A stretch of 64,000 nt of DNA from Archaeoglobus sulfaticallidus PM70-1 (GTDB taxonomy: Archaea > Halobacteriota > Archaeoglobi > Archaeoglobales > Archaeoglobaceae): positions 1,718,571 to 1,782,570 of the forward strand of contig NC_021169.1 in assembly GCF_000385565.1 (NCBI RefSeq). The letters run 5' to 3'. This document shows, one piece after another, positions 26,462 through 36,598 of the stretch. The notes under the pieces are model-generated. The model was given only the letters and a program-made list of their open reading frames with translations, was not told the origin of the DNA and did not search any database. Each line of letters begins with the position of its first letter. The first letter of the stretch is position 1. A program made the translations under genes and the position numbers.

Positions 26462-28336
26462 ATGGAGCGATCAGAGTATTCAGCCAAGGATATCGCGATA
26501 CTGTCAGATCTTGAGGCAGTGAGAAAGAGACCGGGGATGTATATAGGGGGAGTTGGGATAAGAGGTCTGCATCATCTTCTGTGGGAGATCGTAGATAACT
26601 CCATAGACGAGGCTTTAGCGGGCTACTGCAAGAATATAAAGGTCACGCTTCATACCGATGGTTCTGCGAGTGTTGAAGATGATGGTAGAGGGATTCCAAC
26701 GGAAAGGCACAGCAGCGGGAAAACAGCCTTAGAACTCGTTCTGACAAAGCTTCATGCTGGAGGAAAGTTCGATAAAAAGGCGTATAAGGTCTCTGGAGGG
26801 TTACATGGCGTTGGATTGAGTGTCGTAAACGCTCTCTCGGAGTGGCTAGAGGTATGGGTCAAGAGAAACGGTAGGATCTTTTATCAGAGGTACAGAAGGG
26901 GTGTGCCAGAGGGAGATGTTGAGGTTATAGGGGAAACCGATTCCAGCGGAACAACCATAAGATTCAAGCCTGATGAGGAGATCTTTGAGGTTACAGAGTT
27001 CAGATACGATATAGTATCAAAAAGACTTAAAGAACTGGCTTTTCTGACAAAAGGGATCAGAATTGAGCTATATGATGAAAGAAGTGGAAAAAATGAGGTT
27101 TTCTACTCCGAGAAAGGTATTTCCGAATATATTGCGATCATAAACAAAAACAAGCATCCGATTCACGATGTTATTTATTTTGAGACTGAGAAAGAAAATA
27201 TTCAGATCGAGATTGCCATACAGTTCACCAATACAGATTTCGAGAACATTCTGGCCTTTGCAAACAACATTCACACGATTGAAGGGGGCACTCATGTAAT
27301 TGGATTCAGATCCGGGCTGACGAGGGCTATAAACGAGTATGGAAAAAGATTCGTGAAAAAGTATCAACCTCTGAGTGGACAGGATATCAGAGAAGGCTTA
27401 ACAGCAATAATATCTGTCAAAATCCTGGAACCTCAGTTTGAGGGTCAGACGAAGACCAAGCTAACCAATTCAGAGGTGAAGACTGCCGTAGAGTCAGCAG
27501 TTTACAGTGAAATGCTGAGGTGGCTTGAGGAGCATCCGAACTCGGCGAATGCAATAATAGAGAAATGCCTGCTGGCGTTGAAAGCTAGGCAAGCTGCTAA
27601 AAGGGCGAGAGAGCTTGTAAAAAGAAAGAACGATATAGCAATAACACTCCCGGGCAAACTGGCGGACTGCTCATCAAAGAATGTCGAGGAGAGGGAGCTA
27701 TACATCGTAGAGGGAGAATCTGCAGGAGGTTCTGCAAAGCAGGCAAGAGACAGAACCTTTCAGGCGATTTTGCCGCTTAGAGGAAAGATTCTGAATGTCG
27801 AGAAGGCTGGACTATCCAAAGCTTTGAAGAATGAGGAGATCAGGGCGATAGCATCCGCAATAGGTGCGGGAATCGGCAGCGACTTCGACATAACCAAAGC
27901 GAGGTACAAGAGAATAATCATAATGACCGATGCCGATGTCGATGGCTCGCACATAAGAACCCTTCTGCTGACCTTCTTCTACAGGCACATGAGGCCGCTC
28001 ATAGAGAATGGCTACCTGTATATTGCCCAGCCACCTCTGTACAGAATAAAGAAGAAGAACAAGCTGTACTATGCCTACTCCGAAAAGGAGCTGGAGGATT
28101 TGCTGAAAAGGATTGGTAATGCTGAAGTGCAGAGATACAAGGGTCTTGGAGAGATGAATCCCGAGCAGCTATGGGAGACCACCATGAACCCGAAAACGAG
28201 AATTCTGCTTCAGGTTACGATAGAAGAGGCGCTTCAAGCAGAAGAACTGTTTTCAATTTTAATGGGCGAGGATGTGGAAGCGAGAAGGCAGTTCATAATT
28301 GAAAATGCCAAGAGTGTTAGAAATCTTGACATTTAG
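26462..28336 (+). CDS. gyrB: DNA gyrase subunit B
   Basis: 624 residues, a compact bacterial-type GyrB. GHKL ATPase motifs: VDNSIDEALAGYCK, VEDDGRGIPTERH and GGLHGVGLSVVNALSEW. TOPRIM: YIVEGESAGGSAKQARDR and TDADVDGSHIRTLLLTFFYR. C-terminal QRYKGLGEMNPEQLWETTM is the GyrB hallmark. With GyrA it introduces negative supercoils using ATP. Archaeal gyrases were gained from bacteria and occur only in some Euryarchaeota including Archaeoglobales. ATG 26462 follows GAGGTGATTGC; an AT box (TTTAATAAT, about 26428) is a likely TATA element. gyrA follows after 13 bases. Confidence 0.96.
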   Translation: MERSEYSAKDIAILSDLEAVRKRPGMYIGGVGIRGLHHLLWEIVDNSIDEALAGYCKNIKVTLHTDGSASVEDDGRGIPTERHSSGKTALELVLTKLHAGGKFDKKAYKVSGGLHGVGLSVVNALSEWLEVWVKRNGRIFYQRYRRGVPEGDVEVIGETDSSGTTIRFKPDEEIFEVTEFRYDIVSKRLKELAFLTKGIRIELYDERSGKNEVFYSEKGISEYIAIINKNKHPIHDVIYFETEKENIQIEIAIQFTNTDFENILAFANNIHTIEGGTHVIGFRSGLTRAINEYGKRFVKKYQPLSGQDIREGLTAIISVKILEPQFEGQTKTKLTNSEVKTAVESAVYSEMLRWLEEHPNSANAIIEKCLLALKARQAAKRARELVKRKNDIAITLPGKLADCSSKNVEERELYIVEGESAGGSAKQARDRTFQAILPLRGKILNVEKAGLSKALKNEEIRAIASAIGAGIGSDFDITKARYKRIIIMTDADVDGSHIRTLLLTFFYRHMRPLIENGYLYIAQPPLYRIKKKNKLYYAYSEKELEDLLKRIGNAEVQRYKGLGEMNPEQLWETTMNPKTRILLQVTIEEALQAEELFSILMGEDVEARRQFIIENAKSVRNLDI

Positions 28337-28349
28337 TTAAGGTGATTTT

Positions 28350-30683
28350 ATGGAGTTAATAAGGGACATTAGCGAGGAATTGAAGACTTCCTATATCGAT
28401 TATGCAATGAGCGTAATCATTGGAAGAGCGATTCCTGATGTGCGGGATGGTCTGAAGCCCGTCCAGAGGAGGATCCTCTACGCGATGTATGAGATGAATC
28501 TCACGAGCAACAGACCTCACAGGAAGTCGGCGAGAATAGTTGGTGATGTTCTCGGTAAGTACCACCCGCATGGAGACTCCGCAGTTTACGATGCTCTTGT
28601 GAGAATGGCCCAGGACTTCAGCATGAGGTACCCGCTGATAGACGGGCAGGGAAACTTCGGATCAATAGATGGAGATGTTCCCGCTGCGATGCGATATACT
28701 GAGGCGAGGCTGACCAAGATAGCGGAAGAGTTGCTGGAGGATATCGACAAGGATACCGTTGACTTCGTCCCGAACTTCGACTCAACACTCGAAGAGCCTT
28801 CAGCCCTTCCAGCAAAGATACCAAACCTGCTGATCAATGGTTCAAGTGGCATTGCGGTTGGAATGGCAACGAACATGCCACCTCACAACATATCTGAGAT
28901 CTGCAGGGCCATTATAGCCTACATAGAGAACCCACTGATCAGCATCAAGGATCTCATGAAGATCGTTAAGGGCCCTGATTTCCCGACTGGCGGGATAATA
29001 GTCGGAAAGGATGGCATAAAGGATGTTTACGAGACCGGAAAGGGCAAGCTCATCGTGAGAGGGAGAGTTGAGTTCGAGGGCAATGCGATCATAATAAAGG
29101 AGATACCGTATCAGGTCAACAAAGCCAAACTTGTGGAGAAGATTGCCGAACTCGTTAGGGATGGCAAGCTTGAAGAGGTTAAGTTCGTAAGAGATGAGTC
29201 GGACAGGGAGGGCATAAGAGTTGTAATCGAGCTGAGGCGTGGGGATTTTGATACGGTTGTGAACAAGCTCTACGCATACACTCAGCTTCAAACTACCTTC
29301 GGTGTTATAAATCTGGCCATCGTTAACGGAACACCAAAGATACTGAACCTGAAGGAGTTGATTTCAGAGTTCGTCAACCACAGAAGGAATGTTATCTACA
29401 GAAGAACGCAGTATCTCCTGAAAAAAGCTGAAGAGAGATACCACATCCTTGAGGGGCTCATGATAGCATTGAGAAACATCGATGAGGTCATAAGCATTAT
29501 CAAATCCTCTGAATCTCCAGATACAGCTAAAAAATCGCTGATGGAGAGGTTTGAGCTGTCTGAGGTTCAGGCCAACTCAATCCTGCAGATGAGACTGCAG
29601 AGGCTGACAGCCCTTGAGATGGAAACTCTGACAAGAGAATACAGCGAACTGAAAGACAAAATAAAGGATTTCAAGGACATAATCTCTTCCGAAAGGAGAA
29701 TTGACGACATAATCATCAAAGAGCTAAAAGAAATTATAGAGAAATACGGTGATGAGAGAAGAACGAAAATCGTATCAGAGCTGGAGGAGATATCCTTTGA
29801 GGACCTCGTAACTCAGGAGGATAACATAATCGTCATCACCTCAGAGGGGTATGTGAAGAGGATGGACATCGAAACATTCAGAACTCAAAGAAGGGGTGGG
29901 GTGGGTGTGATAGGAGTGTCCCTCAGACAGAACGACTATCCCGAGATAGTCTCGGTTTGCAACACCCACCACAAGCTGCTCTTCTTCACGAAAAGCAAGG
30001 CGTACTGGATTAATGCCTACGAGATACCAAAGCAGGATAGGAACGGGAAAGGAATCCACCTGAAGAATTTCATATCGCTATCTGAGGGAGAGAAAGTCGT
30101 ATCTGTTGTATCTGTTCCAGATTTCGATGGAGAGGTAGTCATCCTAACAGAAGATGGATACATAAAGAGAACGAAGCTGTCCGAGTTCGAGAATGCGAAG
30201 AGAGGTGGTGTTTCATGCAATTCAGCCTTTGTCAGATTACTGAAGGGAGATATTATCCTGATCTCCACGAAGATGGGACTTACAGCAAAGATCCCTGTGA
30301 GCAATGTCCCGAGATACAGCAGAACGGCCAAGGGCGTTAGGGCAATAAACATGCAGAAAGGAGATTCCATAGCTGGTTTAACCTTCGCAGACGGTGATGG
30401 TTACCTCCTGACCCTGACAGAGAAGGGTTTCGGAAAGAGGACTCCAGTAGAGGAGTACAGGCTAACGAGAAGAGGTGCAAAAGGAGTCAGAAACATAAGA
30501 ATCACATCCAAAAACGGACATGTAGTGTTCGCTGAATTCGTGAAAGGTGGAGAGGAGCTTCTAACGATGAGCGAGGATGGATATGCAATAAAAATATCGG
30601 TGGACGAGATACCGGTATATTCAAGAAATTCTGCCGGGGTTTCAGTGAGCAAGAAAGGTATTAAATGTGCTGTCTTGATCTAA
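28350..30683 (+). CDS. gyrA: DNA gyrase subunit A
   Basis: 777 residues. The breakage-reunion domain contains [37 protein letters not shown] and [18 protein letters not shown] with the catalytic tyrosine in RYTEAR. The coiled-coil region precedes a C-terminal beta-pinwheel with the GyrA-box-like [12 protein letters not shown] (consensus QRRGGKG, here V for K), a determinant of DNA wrapping and negative supercoiling. Repeated blades ([18 protein letters not shown]) complete the pinwheel. Co-transcribed with gyrB. Confidence 0.96.
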   Translation: MELIRDISEELKTSYIDYAMSVIIGRAIPDVRDGLKPVQRRILYAMYEMNLTSNRPHRKSARIVGDVLGKYHPHGDSAVYDALVRMAQDFSMRYPLIDGQGNFGSIDGDVPAAMRYTEARLTKIAEELLEDIDKDTVDFVPNFDSTLEEPSALPAKIPNLLINGSSGIAVGMATNMPPHNISEICRAIIAYIENPLISIKDLMKIVKGPDFPTGGIIVGKDGIKDVYETGKGKLIVRGRVEFEGNAIIIKEIPYQVNKAKLVEKIAELVRDGKLEEVKFVRDESDREGIRVVIELRRGDFDTVVNKLYAYTQLQTTFGVINLAIVNGTPKILNLKELISEFVNHRRNVIYRRTQYLLKKAEERYHILEGLMIALRNIDEVISIIKSSESPDTAKKSLMERFELSEVQANSILQMRLQRLTALEMETLTREYSELKDKIKDFKDIISSERRIDDIIIKELKEIIEKYGDERRTKIVSELEEISFEDLVTQEDNIIVITSEGYVKRMDIETFRTQRRGGVGVIGVSLRQNDYPEIVSVCNTHHKLLFFTKSKAYWINAYEIPKQDRNGKGIHLKNFISLSEGEKVVSVVSVPDFDGEVVILTEDGYIKRTKLSEFENAKRGGVSCNSAFVRLLKGDIILISTKMGLTAKIPVSNVPRYSRTAKGVRAINMQKGDSIAGLTFADGDGYLLTLTEKGFGKRTPVEEYRLTRRGAKGVRNIRITSKNGHVVFAEFVKGGEELLTMSEDGYAIKISVDEIPVYSRNSAGVSVSKKGIKCAVLI

Positions 30684-30715
30684 TTTTTTTTGATTTAACT
30701 TTTATTTAACTTTTC
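30684..30715 (+). terminator. T-rich terminator after gyrA
   Basis: Directly after the gyrA stop the plus strand reads TAATTTTTTTTGATTTAAC and a second T-run, the type of oligo-T signal at which archaeal RNA polymerase stops without needing a hairpin. The next gene has its own spacing and promoter-like AT-rich sequence, supporting an end of transcription here. Confidence 0.5.
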
Positions 30716-30756
30716 TAAAACGGTAAACTTTTAGAATTTAGGATTAAATTGTTTAC

Positions 30757-31572
30757 ATGCATAGGTTAAGTAAACATGTATATCTAATAGAGAAAAATGG
30801 AGGAAAATATCCCTTCTGTAATTGCGTGTATATAAAGGACAGAAAAACCTGTCTGATTGATACCGGAGCGGGAGATGAAGTGATAAAGCTCAAGCCAGAT
30901 TTTGTACTCAACTCCCACTGGCATGAGGACCACATCACCAACAACCACCTGTTCAGAGCAAAAATCGGTGTGCATGAACTCGATGCAGAAGCTGTGGAGT
31001 CATATGAAGAGTTCAAAAAAAGATACGGGCTGTCAGATAAGCTTGTAAAGATATTCATAAATTTCGAGTTTACGAAGGTGGACTTTACTTTTAGAGTCGG
31101 GGATGTACTCAATTTTGGAGATACTGAAGTGGAGGTCATCCACACCCCAGGACATTCAGCGGGGCACTGCTGCTTTCTGATAGATGGTGAAATGATATAT
31201 CTGGGGGATATCGATCTGACCTCCTTCGGGCCTTGGTATGGGTGTCTGGACTGTGATGTGAATGATTTCATCGAATCCATCCATACTGTGTTGAAAATCG
31301 TCGATAGGAGAGGGATTGAGATGGCAGTTTCCGGGCATAAGGGGGTTGTTACTGGCGAGGATATCAAATCAAAGCTTGAAGAATACTTGAAGAGGCTGCT
31401 AGATAGAGAGAGCAAAATTCGAGATATGCTGAGTAAAGGGATTGATCCTGAAAACATGATAGGAAAGGGCTTGATCTACAGGAAGCTTCCCGATCCAGTC
31501 GAAGTTTTCAAGCATTTCGAGAGAGTGATGGTCAGAAAGCACATAGAGCGTTTCGATACACTGCAGCAATAG
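30757..31572 (+). CDS. Metallo-beta-lactamase-fold hydrolase
   Basis: 271 residues. The zinc motif appears as LNSHWHEDHITNNH (HxHxDH pattern), followed by IHTPGHSAGHCCFLID and LGDIDLTSFGPWYG, which give the further His/Asp ligands, and AVSGHKGVVTG. This is the glyoxalase II-like/lactonase branch of the fold, cytoplasmic. The substrate is unknown. ATG 30757 is preceded by an A/T-rich promoter region. Confidence 0.85.
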   Translation: MHRLSKHVYLIEKNGGKYPFCNCVYIKDRKTCLIDTGAGDEVIKLKPDFVLNSHWHEDHITNNHLFRAKIGVHELDAEAVESYEEFKKRYGLSDKLVKIFINFEFTKVDFTFRVGDVLNFGDTEVEVIHTPGHSAGHCCFLIDGEMIYLGDIDLTSFGPWYGCLDCDVNDFIESIHTVLKIVDRRGIEMAVSGHKGVVTGEDIKSKLEEYLKRLLDRESKIRDMLSKGIDPENMIGKGLIYRKLPDPVEVFKHFERVMVRKHIERFDTLQQ

Positions 31573-31622
31573 GTGTAAAAATCATAACAAAAAATTAATA
31601 AACTTTAAAAAAGATTAGCTTT

Positions 31623-32510
31623 ATGTTCCGGCATTTGAAGGTGATGCTGGTTGCTTTTGTATTGGTGTTCCTAACCATGCCATCAGATGCCTATCCGGTG
31701 TATCCGAATACTGATTCACCTCCTGTTCTCGAGTTCATATGGAACAAAACGAATCCCCTAAACCTGTCAACGGACATCTATGCCTGTGGACCTTTTGGCA
31801 TAGATGAGGGTGGTGGCTTTCTGAATCAGGAGATGGCAATATTCTTTGCCAACAGATCACGTGATCCGATTTATGCTCCATGTAATGGAACCGTTACCTA
31901 TTTCCTTCCATGGGAGTACTTCGAAAATGCTTCCGAGCCTGGAAAAGGAGGAGAGATCTGGATAAGGTATGGTGAAAACTATGCTGTTGCATACAGGCAC
32001 ATCGTAACTGTCGGACTGAACCTGAGTGAGGGCGATATAGTCAAACAGGGTGATGTAATAGGATATGTTGCCGACTGGTATCCAGAGCCCAACTTCCATG
32101 GTGGCTTTATGGAGTTTCTTGTAGCTGGCAGGGAAAATGGCAGCTACTACTATTACAGACCATTCGACTTCTTCAGCAACCAGTCAAAGGCTTTACTTCT
32201 CCAGATATGGAACCACTCGCAGGTTAAGAACGATTTCGGGTATAACACCGTAACCCATCCATGGGGTGATGTTGTAAAGTTCTCGTCTACCAGTGGGGAT
32301 CAGGAGATACCGCACAAGAGTGATTTTACCATTAAAGGAGATTTCAACGATAATGGCAAAGTTGATTTTGAGGATGCCATGCATGTTGCTGGAATGGTGA
32401 TGAAAAAGGTCAAGCCTGATCTGTCTGCTGACTTCAACAACAATGGCAGGATAGATGTTGGAGATCTGGCAAAGATTGTTTACCATATCATGGGAATGGC
32501 GAAACTTTAG
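31623..32510 (+). CDS. Secreted peptidase M23-like protein with C-terminal dockerin domain
   Basis: 295 residues. A signal peptide (VMLVAFVLVFLTMPSDAY) is followed by a LytM/M23-like beta domain: GTVTYFLPWEYFENA, YAVAYRHIVTVG, EGDIVKQGDVIGYV. The usual zinc ligands HxxxD and HxH are not intact (FHGGFMEF instead of HLHFE), so it is probably not an active peptidase. Residues 235-295 form a dockerin: GDFNDNGKVDFEDAMHVAG and SADFNNNGRIDVGDLAKIVY, two calcium-binding repeats. A dockerin predicts a cohesin partner on the cell surface; none is in the window. Confidence 0.8.
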   Translation: MFRHLKVMLVAFVLVFLTMPSDAYPVYPNTDSPPVLEFIWNKTNPLNLSTDIYACGPFGIDEGGGFLNQEMAIFFANRSRDPIYAPCNGTVTYFLPWEYFENASEPGKGGEIWIRYGENYAVAYRHIVTVGLNLSEGDIVKQGDVIGYVADWYPEPNFHGGFMEFLVAGRENGSYYYYRPFDFFSNQSKALLLQIWNHSQVKNDFGYNTVTHPWGDVVKFSSTSGDQEIPHKSDFTIKGDFNDNGKVDFEDAMHVAGMVMKKVKPDLSADFNNNGRIDVGDLAKIVYHIMGMAKL

Positions 32511-32680
32511 CTTTCCTTTTGCCCACATTTTACTCACATTTTTCCCACGGCCTACACGACAAACCTACTGGATTAAGAGACCAATTTAAACCAGGTTCAA
32601 AACTAAAATTATGGTCATTCTTGTAAAATTGGTAAGACCATAACCAGAAAATTAAAAATCCCTCAACTCAATCCCGGATC

Positions 32681-33172
32681 ATGCGGAAATATCTGCTACT
32701 GCTATTCATAATAGTAATCTCACCATTACTAATCTCCCAGTATATGCCTAAATCAGTATATCTGCACATAACTGGAGAAAATAAGGAGTGTTTTTTTCCG
32801 ATCAAAGATAATGAAACATTATCCATCTCCTTTATCCATTCAGTTGAGCTTACAAGGGAAATTGACTTCTACAGGGTTGAAGGAAACAGTTTTATACTAT
32901 TCAAAACCCTGACAAAAACAGCTGGGTGGGGTCTCCCAAGCACGGAGAAAAACTTTTCAATAACAACATACAAGGGCGAAGAGTGGTTTGAATACCGCAT
33001 TATCAGGTATCTAAAAGCTATCGAAATTTTAGGATATCCCTTGAACAAGTACAGTCTCGAAACTGAAAATTATTCGATCAATCTGACAGAATTCGGAAAC
33101 AGGTTAAGGATTGACATCGTCAGAGAAAACAAAATTTACGGAATGTTTAGGGGGTGTTTGAGTGAGAAATGA
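32681..33172 (+). CDS. DUF1850 protein of TRAP transporter cluster
   Basis: 163 residues with an N-terminal membrane/signal helix (LLLLFIIVISPLLISQY) and the DUF1850 pattern SISFIHSVELTREIDFYRV, TKTAGWGLPSTE. DUF1850 proteins are found almost only beside fused TRAP permeases and TAXI receptors and may be an accessory extracytoplasmic subunit. The 3' end overlaps the permease by 11 bases. Confidence 0.82.
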   Translation: MRKYLLLLFIIVISPLLISQYMPKSVYLHITGENKECFFPIKDNETLSISFIHSVELTREIDFYRVEGNSFILFKTLTKTAGWGLPSTEKNFSITTYKGEEWFEYRIIRYLKAIEILGYPLNKYSLETENYSINLTEFGNRLRIDIVRENKIYGMFRGCLSEK

Positions 33173-35204
33173 CATAAATGATGACATAAACGAGAACATA
33201 GATGTAACCGAACTGGAGAAAAAGTTTCTTCATGAGAGAGAGTTGAAAGGCAAACACGCGATTATAGTTTCGATTATCGCGATATTATTCTCATCGTTTC
33301 ACATAATAAACGGTTCATACACTGGAATTCTGCAGTACGATATCGTTAAATCGGTTCATCTCGCTTTTGCTGTTGCGCTTGCCTTCCTTGTGTTCCCCAT
33401 GCGAAAAAACAAGAATAGCAACAAAATTCCATTCTACGACTTCATACTCGCTGGAATAGGATTCTATCTGGCAATCTATCTTGCCATGAACTATAGAGAA
33501 CTGCTGTTCAAGGCTGCAATTGGATATTCGACCTTCGACTACATCATAGCCGGGCTTGCAGTCATATTCGTTCTTGAAGCAACAAGAAGGGTTGTAAATC
33601 CAGCACTTGTAGTTATTGCTCTCGTTTTCATATTCTATGCCAAATATGGTGCAAACCTTCCTGGTGTGCTTTCTCATCCCGAATATACATGGAAAGAAGT
33701 ACTCGAGCACCTCTACTTCACCAAGGAGGGAATATTTGGAACGCCTCTTGCCGTATCATCGAGCTTCGTGGTTCTATTCGTCATATTCGGTGCATTCCTA
33801 GAGAAATCCGGGGCTGGAAAGTTCTTTATAGATCTGGCTTACGCTTTTACAGGCTGGATGGTTGGTGGTCCGGCAAAAGCTGCTGTGGTGTCTTCCGCCC
33901 TGATGGGAACCATATCCGGAAGTTCAGTGGCCAACACCGTAACAACAGGAGCTTTCACGATACCGCTGATGAAAAAGGTTGGATACAAGCCTGAATTTGC
34001 CGGGGCTGTTGAGCCTGCCGCTTCTACGGGTGGGCAGATAATGCCACCGATAATGGGTGCTGCAGCGTTCGTTATGGCAGAATTCGTAGGGATTCCATAC
34101 ATCCACATCGTATATGCTGCAATAATTCCAGCCTTCCTTTACTTCTTCGGAGTCTTCTCGGCGGTTGATTTTGAGGCGAGAAAGGAGAATCTGAGAGGGA
34201 TTCCCAGGAGTGAGCTTAAGAGTCCATTACAGGTTTTAAAAGAAGGCTGGTTCTATCTCGTTCCTCTCTTTATAATCATATACATGCTCGTAAACGGTTA
34301 CACGCCAATTCTGGCTGCCGTATATTCGATATTCTCAGTTATAGCAATAATAATCCTCGAACCGATAATAAGAAACAAGAGGGCCCCAGAAGGAGAAAAG
34401 CTTACCGGAAATGAGATTTTGAGAAATATAATAAAAACGATACTCTCAGCTTTAGAGCATGGTGGAAGAAGTGCTGTAACCGTAGCAATGGCCTGTGCAT
34501 CAGCTGGAATAATCGTTGGAGTTGTTACCCTGACTGGCCTGGGATTCAAACTCGCGTCATCGGCAATATCAGTATCTCAGGGATACATTCTAATAATACT
34601 CGTAATAACGATGTTCGTATCGCTAATTCTCGGAATGGGGGTTCCAACCACCGCAAACTACATCATAACAAGCACAATTGCCGCCCCAGCAATCATAACA
34701 TTCATGGCTCATGGGTATGGCATGAGTGTCAGAGATTTCCTAACAGCCTATCCTGAACTCGTTCTGCCAGCACACATGTTCGTGTTCTACTTTGGAGTTG
34801 CTGCAGACCTAACACCCCCGGTAGCCTTAGCAGCTTATGCTGGATCAGCCATAGCCAAATCCGATCCCTGGAAGACTGGAATAAACGCTGTCAAAATAGG
34901 GATAGGCAAGTACCTAGTTCCATACCTATTCATATTCTCTCCAGCAATACTGCTGATTGGTGTGAGGGATCTCGAAAGCATTCTGAACCTGATACTTCTG
35001 ATCCTAAGCATTATGTTCGGAATAATGGCCATAAACGCCACAACTATCGGATGCCTGATCAAGAAGCTGAGTAGAGAGATGAGACTCGCAATGCTGATTG
35101 CGGGAATATTACTGCTTATTCCAAACGGTTATACCAAAATTATCGGTTTTTTGATTTTTACAGCAATTTTTTTAAACCAGTATGGTATTTTTATTAAAAG
35201 GTGA
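33162..35204 (+). CDS. Fused TRAP transporter permease (DctQM-type, 4TM/12TM)
   Basis: 680 residues with about 16-18 helices. The N-terminal part (to about residue 150) is the DctQ-like four-helix domain; the remainder is DctM-like with KAAVVSSALMGTISGSSVAN, PAASTGGQIMPPIMGAAAF and LILGMGVPTTANYIITSTI, all typical of fused TRAP permeases. It uses an ion gradient to import substrates delivered by the TAXI receptor encoded next. Start GTG 33162 lies within the DUF1850 gene. The substrate is not predictable; dicarboxylates or amino acids are known for relatives. Confidence 0.92.
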   Translation: MRNDINDDINENIDVTELEKKFLHERELKGKHAIIVSIIAILFSSFHIINGSYTGILQYDIVKSVHLAFAVALAFLVFPMRKNKNSNKIPFYDFILAGIGFYLAIYLAMNYRELLFKAAIGYSTFDYIIAGLAVIFVLEATRRVVNPALVVIALVFIFYAKYGANLPGVLSHPEYTWKEVLEHLYFTKEGIFGTPLAVSSSFVVLFVIFGAFLEKSGAGKFFIDLAYAFTGWMVGGPAKAAVVSSALMGTISGSSVANTVTTGAFTIPLMKKVGYKPEFAGAVEPAASTGGQIMPPIMGAAAFVMAEFVGIPYIHIVYAAIIPAFLYFFGVFSAVDFEARKENLRGIPRSELKSPLQVLKEGWFYLVPLFIIIYMLVNGYTPILAAVYSIFSVIAIIILEPIIRNKRAPEGEKLTGNEILRNIIKTILSALEHGGRSAVTVAMACASAGIIVGVVTLTGLGFKLASSAISVSQGYILIILVITMFVSLILGMGVPTTANYIITSTIAAPAIITFMAHGYGMSVRDFLTAYPELVLPAHMFVFYFGVAADLTPPVALAAYAGSAIAKSDPWKTGINAVKIGIGKYLVPYLFIFSPAILLIGVRDLESILNLILLILSIMFGIMAINATTIGCLIKKLSREMRLAMLIAGILLLIPNGYTKIIGFLIFTAIFLNQYGIFIKR

Positions 35205-35210
35205 TAAATT

Positions 35211-36221
35211 ATGAGGTGGAAAGTACTATTGATTCTGATCCTGTCAGCGTTACTGCTGGCAGGATGTGCCCAGGAGGAAGAGAAAAAAGCGACTCCAACA
35301 CCTACACCAACAGCAACTCCAACTGTAGAGGAGGCCAAGGCTGTTGAGGTAACGATAGTCACTGGTGGATCTGCTGGCACATATTACCCAATTGGAGGTG
35401 CAATGGCTCAGGCAATTAACCAGTACGCCAAGGGCGTGAAAGCCACTGCAGTAACATCCGGAGCTTCTGTTGTTAATGCGAGGAAGATAGGAAATCTGGA
35501 GGCTGAATTCGGATTGCTGCAGAATGATGTAGCATACTATGCATACAACGGACTTGAAATGTTCAAGGATGCTAAGATCGACAAGATAAGAGGTGTAGCA
35601 ACCCTCTATCCAGAAATAATACAGATCGTAACGCTGAAGGAGAACAACATAAAGACAATATATGATCTAAAAGGAAAGAGAGTTGCTGTCGGTGCTCCGG
35701 GATCAGGAACGGCTGTTGATGCGATGCAGATACTGAAGGCTGCTGGCATTGATGAGTCAAACACGGATATAAGATACCTGAATTTCAAGGAGGTTTCTGA
35801 TGCCCTCAAGGACAAGACAATCGATGCTGGATTTATAGTGGCTGGAGTACCAACCTCAGCAGTAACAGACATATCTGCCGTGAGAGATGTCGCGATAGTA
35901 GAGGTTCCAGATGAGATCTACGAAAAGCTCAAGGCAGATTATCCGTTCTATGTACAGGTTACAATACCAGCAGGCACATATAAGGGTGTAGATCAGGATG
36001 TCAAGACAGTTTCAGTCCTCGCAATGCTCGCTACAAATGCCGATGTCAGCGAAGATGTTGTTTATGAAGTCACAAAAGCCATCTTCGAGCACAAAGATGT
36101 TCTTGAAGCTGCCCACAAGAGGGCTGAGGACATAACCCTTGAAACAGCACTCGATGGTATGCCAATACCACTGCATCCGGGTGCTGAGAAGTACTATAAA
36201 GAAAAGGGTTTGATTGAGTAA
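35211..36221 (+). CDS. TAXI-family TRAP solute receptor (lipoprotein)
   Basis: 336 residues. Lipobox LLAGCAQEEE at residues 17-26, a threonine/proline linker (TPTPTPTATPT), then the TAXI domain: TIVTGGSAGTYYPIGGAM, then GKRVAVGAPGSGTAVDAMQI and an aspartate-rich C-terminal half. Anchored outside the membrane by Cys, it hands ligand to the fused permease encoded 6 bases upstream. TAXI receptors bind carboxylates such as glutamate in the few studied cases. Confidence 0.92.
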   Translation: MRWKVLLILILSALLLAGCAQEEEKKATPTPTPTATPTVEEAKAVEVTIVTGGSAGTYYPIGGAMAQAINQYAKGVKATAVTSGASVVNARKIGNLEAEFGLLQNDVAYYAYNGLEMFKDAKIDKIRGVATLYPEIIQIVTLKENNIKTIYDLKGKRVAVGAPGSGTAVDAMQILKAAGIDESNTDIRYLNFKEVSDALKDKTIDAGFIVAGVPTSAVTDISAVRDVAIVEVPDEIYEKLKADYPFYVQVTIPAGTYKGVDQDVKTVSVLAMLATNADVSEDVVYEVTKAIFEHKDVLEAAHKRAEDITLETALDGMPIPLHPGAEKYYKEKGLIE

Positions 36222-36299
36222 AGAAAAATTTTTTCTTTTTTATTTTGTGTTTCAATTAATTGGTGATGTAACACCATAGGTGTAAATTCACCTCCCATT
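36222..36299 (+). terminator. T-rich transcription end after the TRAP operon
   Basis: AAAGAAAAATTTTTTCTTTTTT at 36221-36243 is both a short A/T inverted repeat and a T-run on each strand, suitable as a terminator for the plus-strand TRAP operon and for the converging minus-strand remnants. The rest of this short stretch to 36299 holds no gene. Confidence 0.5.
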
Positions 36300-36598
36300 T
36301 TATATCCTTATGTCGTCTTTCGTTCCGCAGCGGAGATATTTCTTGAATTCAACGAATAATCTTGCTCTCAAGTCTTCATCGGATTCTCCTTGCTGTCGGG
36401 TTATGTTAAACAGCTTAGCGATATAGTCAAGTGATTTCCTTGAGCTGTTTCGACGAAATGAGCTTTTCTAACATCCTCAAGCACCCTCTCAAGCTCGTCG
36501 AATCCGCTCGCTATTATTGCTATGATTTTGTAGTTGTTCGAGTCCGGATCCTTGCGAAAAGCTGTTGAAAGAAGTTTTATCATTCTATCGGCCGACAT
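36300..36598 (-). pseudogene. Frameshifted phage baseplate/tail-like protein remnant
   Basis: From ATG at 36598 the frame encodes KIIAIIASGFDELERVLEDV then AHFVETAQG and then leaves frame. Adding one A after CAAGGAAA restores KSLDYIAKLFNITRQQGESD, EDLRARLFVEFKKYL and a stop at 36300. The restored segment (A/T-x-G-x-x-L-D-x-I-A/G, then R-x-x-G-E-S-D-E-D-x-R-x-R) is the conserved core of baseplate J-like phage proteins. So this is a virus-derived tail gene with a one-base deletion. It overlaps the upstream small membrane gene by 14 bases, as in a compact viral operon. Confidence 0.62.

Noticed and set aside
30757-31572. Beta-lactamase (antibiotic resistance)
   Set aside because: The fold's HxHxDH motif is shared by many housekeeping hydrolases; no signal peptide or lactamase-specific residues.
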